From a virus: a stretch of 50,196 nucleotides of DNA. This document shows, piece by piece, positions 6,559 through 16,235 of this stretch. Numbering within the stretch: the first letter of the stretch is position 1; each line of letters opens with the position of its first letter. Both the position numbers and the translations under genes were made by a program. Location: IMG/VR virus record IMGVR_UViG_3300035633_000399, positions 1-50,196 of that record. One strand, written 5' to 3'. The notes below the pieces were generated by a model. That model saw only the letters and a program-made list of their open reading frames with translations. It was not told where the DNA came from and searched no databases.

Positions 6559-8412
6559 ATGCCAGAACAAACAAATTTTACAATCCCAAGAGACGGTTAT
6601 TTATCATTTGATGCTTTAAATTTTAAACAATTTATTATTGATAGATTAAATGAAACAGGTGTATTTACGGATCAAAATTTTGAAGGTCCATATATTAATA
6701 CTATTATTGAAATTCTTGGATACTTTTCACATACATTGTTATATTATTTAAATCAAACATCCACAGAATCTATGTTTTCTGAATCTCAAATTTATGAAAA
6801 TATAAATCGAATAGTTAAATTAATTGATTATAAACCAATAGGGCGCCAAGCATCTATTTTAAATTTTGTAATGACAGCAAATGCAGGTGCATTATCAAGA
6901 GGAATGTATACTATTCCTCGTTATGCATATATCGATTATGATACTAAATCATTTTCTTTCAACGAAGATATTGTATTTGTAAAAACTGTGGGTTATAATA
7001 CATCACAAACATTAACCAATATATCACAACAAAAGTTAATGTATCAAGGCATATATACAGAGTATCCAAAATATACTGCTGCTGGTAATGACAATGAAAT
7101 TATTTTCTTCGCCCCAGGTGATAATGTTATTATTGATCATTTTAATATAGATGTGTATGTTAAAAAGCAAAGTGTGGGGCATTGGAAGAAATGGAATAGG
7201 TCTATATCATTATATCTTGAAAATGCATTTGCAGAGTCTTATGAAGTCCGATTCAATGAAAATAAAAGATATGAAATCAAATTTGGCAATGGCATTAACG
7301 GCAAGAAATTAGAAAAAGGCGATGAAGTATCTATATTTTATTTAGAATCGAATGGTACGAATGGAGAAGTAGGGCCCGGATTTTTCGGTTTACCAGGTAG
7401 CAATGGTACAGAATTAAAGAGATTCTCTACAGCAACTTACGAAGATATATTAACAGATATTCAACAGAATGTAGTAGATGAAATCGAATATTTAAATGAG
7501 ACTCAAATTAAATCATTAACTATTACAAATGAAAGAGCGTCTACATTTTACAGCAAAGAAGAGAGTGTAGATTCTATTCGTAATTTTGCTCCAAGTACAT
7601 TTAGATCCCAATATAGATTAAGCATTGATCAAGATTACGAAACATATGTTTTGACTAATTTTGCTAACCTCATTCAGGATGTTAAAGCAGTCAATAATAG
7701 TAAATATATGACTGAACAAATGAAATATTATTATGATTTAGGCATAAAGGATCCTAATAATGTTTCAAATCTTTTATATAACCAGTTATACTTTGCTGAC
7801 GCATGTAATTTTAATAATGTATATTTGACTGCAGTACCTAAGAGTGTATCGAATACACGTAATCAAACAGATTCACTAACAGCAGCACAAAAAGAATTAA
7901 TAATTTCTACGATGAGAAATATTAAAACAATGACTAGTGAAGTGATTATTTTAGATCCAGTTTACATGGCGGTTGATTTTGTATTACCTGAATCTGGCAT
8001 TGATCCTACTATTGATGACATTGATTCATCTGAATTAGTTGTCGTAAAGGATCCCGATTCAAGGAGAGATGAAGAATCTATTAAACAAGATGTATATAAC
8101 GTGTTTTTAAGTTATTTTAGTAGGGACAATTCGACATTAGGCCAAGAGATTGATGTTAATTATTTAGCATCTCAAGTTTTAAATGTAGAAGGTGTGCAAA
8201 CATTCTATACATCAAGAACAGACGTAGATGTTACTTACAATGGGTTAGCATTTTTAGTTTGGGATCCTGTATATCCTATTGGCGGTGATTATGTAGTTAA
8301 GAATTTCCAATTATCTTATTTTCAATATCCTTATTTGAATGATAGAGATAATTTTGTAAATAAAATTAGAATTGAATCTACAATTACTATTTTTGAAAAC
8401 GTTGAATTCTAA
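6559..8412 (+). CDS. 6: Baseplate wedge subunit, gp6-like (baseplate J family)
   Basis: A 617-residue gp6-type wedge protein (T4 gp6 is 660). gp6 dimers form the continuous ring that holds the baseplate wedges together. The start 'FKQFIIDRLNETGVFTDQNF' with 'INTIIEILGYFSHTLLYYLN' matches the gp6 N-terminal helical region. 'NENKRYEIKFGNGINGKKL' with 'GDEVSIFYLESNGTNGEVG' is the characteristic beta segment, and the middle carries 'APSTFRSQYRLSIDQDYETY'. AAGGAG sits 7 nt before the ATG. It lies between gp25 and the first giant wedge-like protein. Confidence 0.93.
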   Translation: MPEQTNFTIPRDGYLSFDALNFKQFIIDRLNETGVFTDQNFEGPYINTIIEILGYFSHTLLYYLNQTSTESMFSESQIYENINRIVKLIDYKPIGRQASILNFVMTANAGALSRGMYTIPRYAYIDYDTKSFSFNEDIVFVKTVGYNTSQTLTNISQQKLMYQGIYTEYPKYTAAGNDNEIIFFAPGDNVIIDHFNIDVYVKKQSVGHWKKWNRSISLYLENAFAESYEVRFNENKRYEIKFGNGINGKKLEKGDEVSIFYLESNGTNGEVGPGFFGLPGSNGTELKRFSTATYEDILTDIQQNVVDEIEYLNETQIKSLTITNERASTFYSKEESVDSIRNFAPSTFRSQYRLSIDQDYETYVLTNFANLIQDVKAVNNSKYMTEQMKYYYDLGIKDPNNVSNLLYNQLYFADACNFNNVYLTAVPKSVSNTRNQTDSLTAAQKELIISTMRNIKTMTSEVIILDPVYMAVDFVLPESGIDPTIDDIDSSELVVVKDPDSRRDEESIKQDVYNVFLSYFSRDNSTLGQEIDVNYLASQVLNVEGVQTFYTSRTDVDVTYNGLAFLVWDPVYPIGGDYVVKNFQLSYFQYPYLNDRDNFVNKIRIESTITIFENVEF

Positions 8413-8421
8413 GGATTAATA

Positions 8422-11400
8422 ATGATTGATTACGCAATATATTTTGCAAATGCACCATCTCCAGCAGAACCAGGACAATTAGTTTCATTGCGTGTATATC
8501 TTTCTGCTGGAGATACTGATACACATGATCTTATTTTGTATTCACAAAATTCACGTTCATTTCCTTCATTGGGAGATTTTAAATGGTCTCATTTAAGACC
8601 TGAGTGGAATTTTTTAGATTCAGGGTTTAATTTAATATCAAGCATATCAGCTACTGACACAATTCTTTATGATAGCAGCGGCAATACAATTGGAACAACA
8701 GGCTATGCAGATTTCTACTATGTAGATGATATGCCGACTAAAGTGACGAGTCCAATTAAATTATGGGCTACTTTGGATACACATGGTAAAACATTTACCA
8801 ATTTAGATTATTCACGTTGTATTAACAGTCAATTAGCTATACCAGGATACGCAAATAGTTTAATTTCAACATATACTAATGCAGTAATCAAACAACAGTT
8901 CCCAACACATTTAAAAATAACAAAAAATGGTATAGATCCAATAGATCCATTACAATGGGCTGGTAATTCAATTTATAATGTTATTACAATTAATAGTAGT
9001 GGAGCTAGAACATTTACAAATTATTGTTCGTCTTATTTATTGAGTGGAGAATCTTATCAGACAGATGGAGTAATTTTTGATTATCCACAAGAATTTACAG
9101 TATCGCAACAAGCAGCTGCACAAAACCCATTACACAGAGGAGTATATGATCCAGTATCTGCATATCCTACAAAAATAGTAGACGGAAAGGATATATGGAT
9201 TCAGCGATGGGAATTAGTAGACCCTAATGCAGCAGAAGAAAAACAACAAGATAATTCAAGAGATGCATGGAGGGCTGCTAAGAATGATGATTCTGTTACT
9301 ACAGTTCCATGGAATCCAATACCTGCATATTTTAGAAGATATCAAGAAGCTAATAGTGAAAGTTTATATAATGGTGGTTACATAAGAAATAGAGCTATTA
9401 TTGCAGATAGAGATGAAGCAGAAACTACTACTGCATATATAACAGCTGAAGTGGAAGGTGTATGGAAATATTCAAGTGAATTTTCAGATGATTCGCCTGT
9501 AGTAACATGGGTATCAAATCCAGGCACAAATAAAATCTACAGAGGATTCTTTTCATCAGAAATAACAGGATCAGACATATTTTATGGTCCGGCTGCCCCA
9601 TCTGCGTATTCAGATGCTTTTAGTGTTCCTTATTTAGGGACAGCAGATCCAGGAGGCGCTGCAGGTTATAGTGGCATATTTGGCATTGCAATGAATCCAT
9701 GTGGTGATGTATGGATGGCAGAGCCCGCATTAAGTAAGATATATAGAGTAAATTCATCTGGATCAATAGCACAAACAATTGATTTAGTAGATGGATCATC
9801 ACCTGCAGGCATTAGTTTAGATGGTAATGGCAATATTTTCGTAACATTATTTGATTCAGTATCTGTATTAAAATATGATAACAATGGAACACATGTAGAT
9901 ACATTTACACCAATATGGAAGACTGGTTATCAATATCCAGATTTTCCTAATCCAGGTGCAAGTGCTATTGATAATTTATTCAAACCGACTGCGGCAGAAC
10001 CAGATAGAAATAATCATGTATGGGTTACATATACAAATACAGTATGTTGTTTTCTCGTTAAATATGACAACTATGGAAATAGATTATTAGATGTTGATCT
10101 TCCAGTTGCTTCAAATCCAACAGATATTGTAGTTGATTATGATAATAATATATATGTTACTTTAACATATCATGCGTCAGCTGGTGAAGGTGAAGTTAGA
10201 AAATATAGAGAAAATGGATCTCTTATAAATTCATGGTCTTTTGAGCATCCAATGTTTATTACACCAGACCGTGACAATGGTGTATGGTTTACTTATAGTA
10301 ATATGAGTATTGCTAATATTAATGAAGCAGGTACTGTAGCATATGATTTATGTGGAATTGCTAGTGATCCTTCAGTTATAACACCTTCATTAAGTGATAA
10401 TTATTATGATGGTATTGCATGTGATTCATTTAATAGAATATGGGTTATTAATGGATATGAAAAAAGAGCATATATTATAAACCAGAATGATGGAACGAGA
10501 ATTGGGTACATAGAACTGGGGCCTTTATCTGTACAAGAATGGTATAATGATCTTGGGTATACATATTATCAAAGCAGTATATACAATAAAGGACCGCAAG
10601 CATTTGGTGATTGGACAGGCCAAAGATGGATGCAAAAGTATTATGCACCTATTCAACCTGACGGAACAATTACATTTAAAATATCAGGTATAAGCGATCC
10701 TTTCGAAATTAAACGATTCAAAAATTATGATATAAGAAAATACAATGAAAGTTGGGATGCTGTAGAAAGATTAAAAGCATATAACCCAGCTTTCCACATA
10801 TCACATAATAATCCAGTATTGTTTGATCAAGTATTTGGTGCTGTTTATAATGGAACTTCTAATGAAGATATAGAGAACCCATCTTTTGGTAGATCCATAT
10901 ATGAAAAAATTGCTAACTTCGTACAAAATCATAGGGATGTTGATGCATGTAATATTGATCAATTATATTCTTTAGCAGAAGAATTAGATGTACCTATTGA
11001 TAATTATAATTTGAATTTTCCATTTGAATTAAATAGAATAATGGATTTAATATCTGTTAATCAACAAACATTATGGGGTGGAAATTGTCCATGCAATAGA
11101 AATATATGGACGCAATTTAAATCATATATAGATGAAGATAATACAGTATCTTATTTATCTGGTTATTGCAGACGGTGTGGTCATGATCATGTAGGCAATA
11201 GAGGCGAACTATTTAATCCATTAACATATATGTGTACCGCATATATACCATTTGTATTGTTTGACAGAACAGAAGAAACATATTCGTACATTGTACCTCC
11301 GCGCATAACAGAAACAACAATATTAACAACATACCCATTATCTGATTATTGGGATACTGTATTACCAAAAGTATATTCACAAACAGATTTTGTTGCATCA

Positions 11401-11598
11401 GTAACGCCATATTGTTTTTATGCCCATGTTGATTTAAGTTGTGGGTATCAAATAGCAGGTGTTGTTAATTGGAGTGACGAATATACAACATTAAATAAAC
11501 AATTATCTACTGCAGATGATTGGTATGGAGATGGTGGCATAATTGATCAATATTTAAATTATATTTTAAGAAAAAATCTTGACTTGGAAGAATATTAA
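8422..11598 (+). CDS. Large baseplate/tail structural protein with beta-propeller and Cys4 motif (1058 aa)
   Basis: A 1058-residue protein directly after gp6, in the place of T4 gp7 (1032 residues), though no sequence match to gp7 can be claimed. Residues 1-400 are mainly beta-rich. Residues about 410-690 hold NHL-type propeller blades such as IFGIAMNPCGDVWMAE and GISLDGNGNIFVTLF. Residues about 820-870 form a module (YEKIANFVQNHRDVDACNID ... YSLAEELDVPIDNYNLN) that I recall from large virion proteins of T4-like marine phages. It is followed by CPC (about 888-890) and CRRCGH (about 915-920), a likely zinc-binding cluster. The ribosome site is AAGGATT. The stop shares one base with the next ATG (TAATG). 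A host-facing baseplate role is inferred. Confidence 0.82.
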   Translation: MIDYAIYFANAPSPAEPGQLVSLRVYLSAGDTDTHDLILYSQNSRSFPSLGDFKWSHLRPEWNFLDSGFNLISSISATDTILYDSSGNTIGTTGYADFYYVDDMPTKVTSPIKLWATLDTHGKTFTNLDYSRCINSQLAIPGYANSLISTYTNAVIKQQFPTHLKITKNGIDPIDPLQWAGNSIYNVITINSSGARTFTNYCSSYLLSGESYQTDGVIFDYPQEFTVSQQAAAQNPLHRGVYDPVSAYPTKIVDGKDIWIQRWELVDPNAAEEKQQDNSRDAWRAAKNDDSVTTVPWNPIPAYFRRYQEANSESLYNGGYIRNRAIIADRDEAETTTAYITAEVEGVWKYSSEFSDDSPVVTWVSNPGTNKIYRGFFSSEITGSDIFYGPAAPSAYSDAFSVPYLGTADPGGAAGYSGIFGIAMNPCGDVWMAEPALSKIYRVNSSGSIAQTIDLVDGSSPAGISLDGNGNIFVTLFDSVSVLKYDNNGTHVDTFTPIWKTGYQYPDFPNPGASAIDNLFKPTAAEPDRNNHVWVTYTNTVCCFLVKYDNYGNRLLDVDLPVASNPTDIVVDYDNNIYVTLTYHASAGEGEVRKYRENGSLINSWSFEHPMFITPDRDNGVWFTYSNMSIANINEAGTVAYDLCGIASDPSVITPSLSDNYYDGIACDSFNRIWVINGYEKRAYIINQNDGTRIGYIELGPLSVQEWYNDLGYTYYQSSIYNKGPQAFGDWTGQRWMQKYYAPIQPDGTITFKISGISDPFEIKRFKNYDIRKYNESWDAVERLKAYNPAFHISHNNPVLFDQVFGAVYNGTSNEDIENPSFGRSIYEKIANFVQNHRDVDACNIDQLYSLAEELDVPIDNYNLNFPFELNRIMDLISVNQQTLWGGNCPCNRNIWTQFKSYIDEDNTVSYLSGYCRRCGHDHVGNRGELFNPLTYMCTAYIPFVLFDRTEETYSYIVPPRITETTILTTYPLSDYWDTVLPKVYSQTDFVASVTPYCFYAHVDLSCGYQIAGVVNWSDEYTTLNKQLSTADDWYGDGGIIDQYLNYILRKNLDLEEY

Positions 11599-14500
11599 TG
11601 AAACCTTTAATCACACATTCTAATACTAGAACTTTAACAGATACAAGAAGCGATGAAAACGCGCCGTATTCATTTGCTGAGTGGTATGGCAGAAACACAG
11701 GTCTTATTCCAGGTGAAGAAAGAAAACAATACGAAAGATATTTAAGAGATTGGTATAAAAGCAAAGATGACGATGAAGAAATAGAACTATATCGTTTAAA
11801 AAATGATTATATATCATTATTACAGCAATTAACATTAGCTTTTAGAAATGAAGAAGATGAAAAATGGTTACAAGATATTGATTGGGATGATGATTTTGAC
11901 ATTGAACAAGCTATTCCATATTATGTTAAAAAATTAAAACAGATTGCATTATATCTTGTTAATAAAAGAGAAGCACTTAAAAAAGCTAAATTAAAATATA
12001 ATATGGTGGGTTCTAATAATGCATCTATTAGATTATTCTATGAGTATATATTAAAAGCGTTTACAAAAAGAACTGTATCAACAAGTGATATTGGTAATGA
12101 ATATTCTAGTAATATTACAGATCCAGATGTCTGGGCTACTTTACCACATCTTTCAGCTGCTCGTTTAGATTTTAGTATTGAAATAGAAGATTTATATGAC
12201 GATACAAAATATTTTGATAGAGATCCCATTGTACCAGTTTCATCGTATTTCAATTTAAGTGCTTCTGATGTATTTTCATTTTTTGTTAATCAAGGATGGT
12301 CTGTTAATTTAGTTCCTTGGCTATATAGCACAGGAGTAATGAATGTATGTGCAGATAACCCTCTCATATGGTCTGTATTAGACGTACTTGCACAATATGA
12401 AGATTCTGGTGTAGTACCATTGTCTGCAGTTGAGTCCGTTGATAATCCAATATTAAACGATTATAATAGAATCTCATTAACTCAAAAATATTTAGGCAGT
12501 GAACAGAATATTATATCTAGCGGTTACTATAATTTATGGGCTGATCAACTTAATATTTCAATGTTAGTTGGAAATAATTGGTTTTGGTGGCCTTCAGGTG
12601 AAATATTTGATGATTATGACTTTGCATTTCAATTAGATCCGATAGCATTAACCAATACATCTCTTATAAGTTCGGGTGCACATGGTGCAGCAACATATAG
12701 AGAAGCTGATCGCATATTCGTTAAGGATAATGATAGTATTAAAGGAGCATGGTTATATTATGACAATGAAAAAACTACAACTAAAAATATAAGTTGTGGC
12801 ATGTTCCGTAATAGGACACCTATGTATTTTCCATATCCAGGGTATGGAGTAAGTGGTGAGTATTTAGATTGGACAGGCAAGGGATTTTCAAATTTGGATC
12901 CTACGTTTTATTATTTAGACAATAGTGTACAAAAGAATATTTTGACATTATATTGGAATACTACAACTAATACTGCAACAGGAATAAAACCATTATCAAT
13001 TCATGATACCACATTAATTGAAGATGGGGCGACTCCGGGGACTATATTTTCTAATGCAGATCAAATAATTTATAGACCGAATGGACCATATGACATAACA
13101 AAAAATGAAGTATATAATGGCAATGATATTGAGTATGCTTGGTTATATAAAATGTTGAATACTGACATCCCCGTTGCAGCGGGAACTAATACTATTTTAT
13201 GGCCTTTTGAAAGATATGGATCAACTATCAATTTTGTAATTCCAACGACTGCACAATGTGCGCCAATTGATATTAATGATATTGATTTATCTCAACATAT
13301 GTTAGGTGTAGTGGCTGGGTATTCTTTAGAGACAGGTGATTTAATAACAAAAATACAAACACCAGGATCTTTATCAGATGATAATATTATAGAAGTGGCT
13401 TGGTTATCAGGTGCTACATTGAATTACAATAATCTAGTAGAAGGTGTATCACAACCAGGATTGACTTTCGAATGTGCTGACGGTGATTATGCAACATTTA
13501 TTTGGGAAGGACCAGATAATACTGTTGCTGATACTGTATTTAAACATCACCAGCATCAAACAGATTGTAATTATTTACTTGGAGATCAGTTTTCATTATA
13601 CAGAGAAAGACCAGTGCATGATAAAGATCATATTGATTATAATAAATGGAAAGATTGCACATGTAAAGCATTATTCTATTCACCATTAGGACATCCAGGA
13701 GATAGTTTTAATGACTATGAAAGAATGTGTGATTATATTATTGCTGATACTGGTAATGCATCTGAATTAAATTTAAAGAATTGGCGCGATGATGATAATA
13801 ATGGTATTGAAACAAGTTCAGACTTTGCATGGTTTAACATATCAGCGCGATATGTAGAACCAGATGTTGGTTGGGGTCCTGGTAGATGGAAGACAGCTGC
13901 AGGCAAACAATTTAAATTAAGAAATGGTAAACGCTATCATTATTATCGTTCTAATTTAAATAGAGATGACGATTTGGATGGAGATTCACAAGCACCATAT
14001 GTTATTTATAAATATCCATATAGTAATAGTAACATTTATAAATGGATAGGCGCGGAATATAGTATCGATGATGAAACTTGGATATCAACTGATGCCGCAT
14101 CGAGAATGACAATAAATCCTGGCGATTACATTGTTATAGAACATAGGGAAACAATCAGGCATAGAACATCTGCGTCAGAAGTAAATCAAGTTTCTTATGT
14201 ACAAACAGAAGTAACATCACAAATTGACTATAGTGAAGAAGACGCTCAAATCATTACTACTGTTACTCAGTCTCCTAAAACTAGGGTTGAAACTACTATA
14301 ACTGAAAATGAAACACAGACAAAATATATAAGCGGCATTGCAAGTAGTGTTAACTTTATGATTAATATTCCATTATCAGGGTGGAATTATGAAACAAATG
14401 CATATGATGCAACATCATTAGGTGGAAGACCGTATTGGGCGGAAGCAACAGATATTGAAGATGATAACACTAAACAAAAAGGTATTGATATTTGGGGCGG

Positions 14501-16226
14501 CAATAAATATGCCGTAGACAATTATAATTTTTTTACTCAACCAATTATTTCTAATTTAAATTTTGAATTGGATTCATATTTTGAATATATAAAGAAGGGC
14601 GATAATTTTACATGGATACAACCTATTGATTTTCAAATAGATAATCAAATCAAAGTATGGAATAAACTCGAAATAAACGAATCTGGTGTATCTACGTTAG
14701 AAGATGTTATTTTTAATATTGATTCTGAATTGGTTGTAAGTGCTACTTTTGAAGAATCTGATATTGAATTAAATGTAGATTTATATAATCCGTTGCAAAT
14801 CAATTATTATGCAGTAAGCAGTTTTGAATGGAGCCAACGTGTAACCAATTCTAATTTAGGCATTCCGCCTTCTGGTGGAGTATGGAATCCAATATTAAGT
14901 GCTGCATTAGTAAACCCTGCATTACCATATACAAATTTAACTAATAGACATTTCCCTACAGTAGCCACATTCCCTTATATGGGTGATTTATATGCAACAA
15001 GAGATGTAGGTGGATATTTTATACCTCAAATGATTGGCGCATATACATATGTAGGCAAATATTATACAAATCAATTGAATACAGACTATATAAATACGCT
15101 TGATGATCGTGATGACAATTTAATTTTCAGAGAAATAGATGTATTTCGTTCTGACGCTGGGTATTCATTGAAAACACAAATACAACCAGTATCTACTATT
15201 TCAATAGACATGTATTGGATGAAAGGGGCTATTACAGAAGGTTATAAAGCGGGCGTACCAGTTGATATCAGAGACCATCAAGAATTTATACCATACCAAA
15301 CTAGATATGAAATAGTTAAGAAAAATGATAGCGGTATAGTAAGACAAGGTGATGGGTTTGATCCATGGACTGGTCCTCTTGATAATACATGGGAAAATCC
15401 TACTGATTGGCCTTTGAACTTTAAGAAAGAACAAAATATTGAAGGATGGTATAATCAGTTTATAGAAATAAATAATAAGAATATACATCAATGGAAAACT
15501 GATATCTTTGGTAATCAATATTTCTTGATAAAGGATTATGGCTCGGAACAATCTATATACAATAGGAATAGAATGCCAGGAACAATGTGGGTTAGAGATA
15601 GTAGAAATGTAATAAAGCGCATTCCAGCTGATTTAATTAATAATTTCGTGTATTTTGGAAATACATATCCAGAGCAGGTTTCTATATCAGCTGAACTAAG
15701 TTCTAGTGTACGAGATATTGACATATGGTTTGATGCCTTTGCTGTAAGAACAGAAAGCCACTTTTTCATTGCTCGCATTCATTTTGATTATGATGATGGC
15801 ATTATATTTTCTATAGCAGATTTTATGCATTACATCCCAATTGATGAAACTCAAGGACAATATTTTGGTGGCGTCTGGTTCTTTGATGAAGAAAAAACTG
15901 TAACCATTTGTAGATTAGTATCTTCTAATTATATAGCACCTGAACTTTATAAGTTAGATTTAAATACATTTAATCTTACTATAATGTATAATGAGACAGC
16001 AACTGTGTTTAATAATTTAACTGCTTTAGGATTGACATCTATTGAAGATCCCGTATTTACATACAATAAAGACCTGCAGAAATATAATATAGCATTTGAA
16101 GGCTATTCACCTAAGTATATATCAGTAACAGATCCAGGAATGATATTAACTGTAGGGACAATTGATGTTGAAGGTGATGAATTAGGATTAGAAAGTGTTA
16201 CTACAATTTTACCAATAACGGGATAA
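11598..16226 (+). CDS. Giant tail/baseplate structural protein (1542 aa)
   Basis: A 1542-residue virion-type protein. The N-terminal 170 residues are helical: YSFAEWYGRNTGLIPGEERK, 'YERYLRDWYKS', 'DYISLLQQLTLAFRNEEDEK', then 'SIRLFYEYILKAFTKR'. From memory, this N-terminal pattern (two WY motifs about 35 residues apart, then a leucine-rich helix) recurs in large structural proteins of T4-like cyanophages. The rest is beta-rich with repeated 'LIxxGAxPGTIFxxADxI' segments, as if built from related modules. A Cys/His-rich stretch near residues 650-710 (FKHHQHQTDCNYL ... CTCKALFYSPLGHPGD) may bind a metal. Translation is coupled to the previous gene through TAATG. Confidence 0.82.
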   Translation: MKPLITHSNTRTLTDTRSDENAPYSFAEWYGRNTGLIPGEERKQYERYLRDWYKSKDDDEEIELYRLKNDYISLLQQLTLAFRNEEDEKWLQDIDWDDDFDIEQAIPYYVKKLKQIALYLVNKREALKKAKLKYNMVGSNNASIRLFYEYILKAFTKRTVSTSDIGNEYSSNITDPDVWATLPHLSAARLDFSIEIEDLYDDTKYFDRDPIVPVSSYFNLSASDVFSFFVNQGWSVNLVPWLYSTGVMNVCADNPLIWSVLDVLAQYEDSGVVPLSAVESVDNPILNDYNRISLTQKYLGSEQNIISSGYYNLWADQLNISMLVGNNWFWWPSGEIFDDYDFAFQLDPIALTNTSLISSGAHGAATYREADRIFVKDNDSIKGAWLYYDNEKTTTKNISCGMFRNRTPMYFPYPGYGVSGEYLDWTGKGFSNLDPTFYYLDNSVQKNILTLYWNTTTNTATGIKPLSIHDTTLIEDGATPGTIFSNADQIIYRPNGPYDITKNEVYNGNDIEYAWLYKMLNTDIPVAAGTNTILWPFERYGSTINFVIPTTAQCAPIDINDIDLSQHMLGVVAGYSLETGDLITKIQTPGSLSDDNIIEVAWLSGATLNYNNLVEGVSQPGLTFECADGDYATFIWEGPDNTVADTVFKHHQHQTDCNYLLGDQFSLYRERPVHDKDHIDYNKWKDCTCKALFYSPLGHPGDSFNDYERMCDYIIADTGNASELNLKNWRDDDNNGIETSSDFAWFNISARYVEPDVGWGPGRWKTAAGKQFKLRNGKRYHYYRSNLNRDDDLDGDSQAPYVIYKYPYSNSNIYKWIGAEYSIDDETWISTDAASRMTINPGDYIVIEHRETIRHRTSASEVNQVSYVQTEVTSQIDYSEEDAQIITTVTQSPKTRVETTITENETQTKYISGIASSVNFMINIPLSGWNYETNAYDATSLGGRPYWAEATDIEDDNTKQKGIDIWGGNKYAVDNYNFFTQPIISNLNFELDSYFEYIKKGDNFTWIQPIDFQIDNQIKVWNKLEINESGVSTLEDVIFNIDSELVVSATFEESDIELNVDLYNPLQINYYAVSSFEWSQRVTNSNLGIPPSGGVWNPILSAALVNPALPYTNLTNRHFPTVATFPYMGDLYATRDVGGYFIPQMIGAYTYVGKYYTNQLNTDYINTLDDRDDNLIFREIDVFRSDAGYSLKTQIQPVSTISIDMYWMKGAITEGYKAGVPVDIRDHQEFIPYQTRYEIVKKNDSGIVRQGDGFDPWTGPLDNTWENPTDWPLNFKKEQNIEGWYNQFIEINNKNIHQWKTDIFGNQYFLIKDYGSEQSIYNRNRMPGTMWVRDSRNVIKRIPADLINNFVYFGNTYPEQVSISAELSSSVRDIDIWFDAFAVRTESHFFIARIHFDYDDGIIFSIADFMHYIPIDETQGQYFGGVWFFDEEKTVTICRLVSSNYIAPELYKLDLNTFNLTIMYNETATVFNNLTALGLTSIEDPVFTYNKDLQKYNIAFEGYSPKYISVTDPGMILTVGTIDVEGDELGLESVTTILPITG

Positions 16227-16235
16227 GGATTTAAA

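Noticed and set aside
11507-11764. Minus-strand open frame at the junction of the two giant genes
   Set aside because: The two plus-strand genes are joined by TAATG coupling here and have strong coding character; the antisense frame is a shadow.
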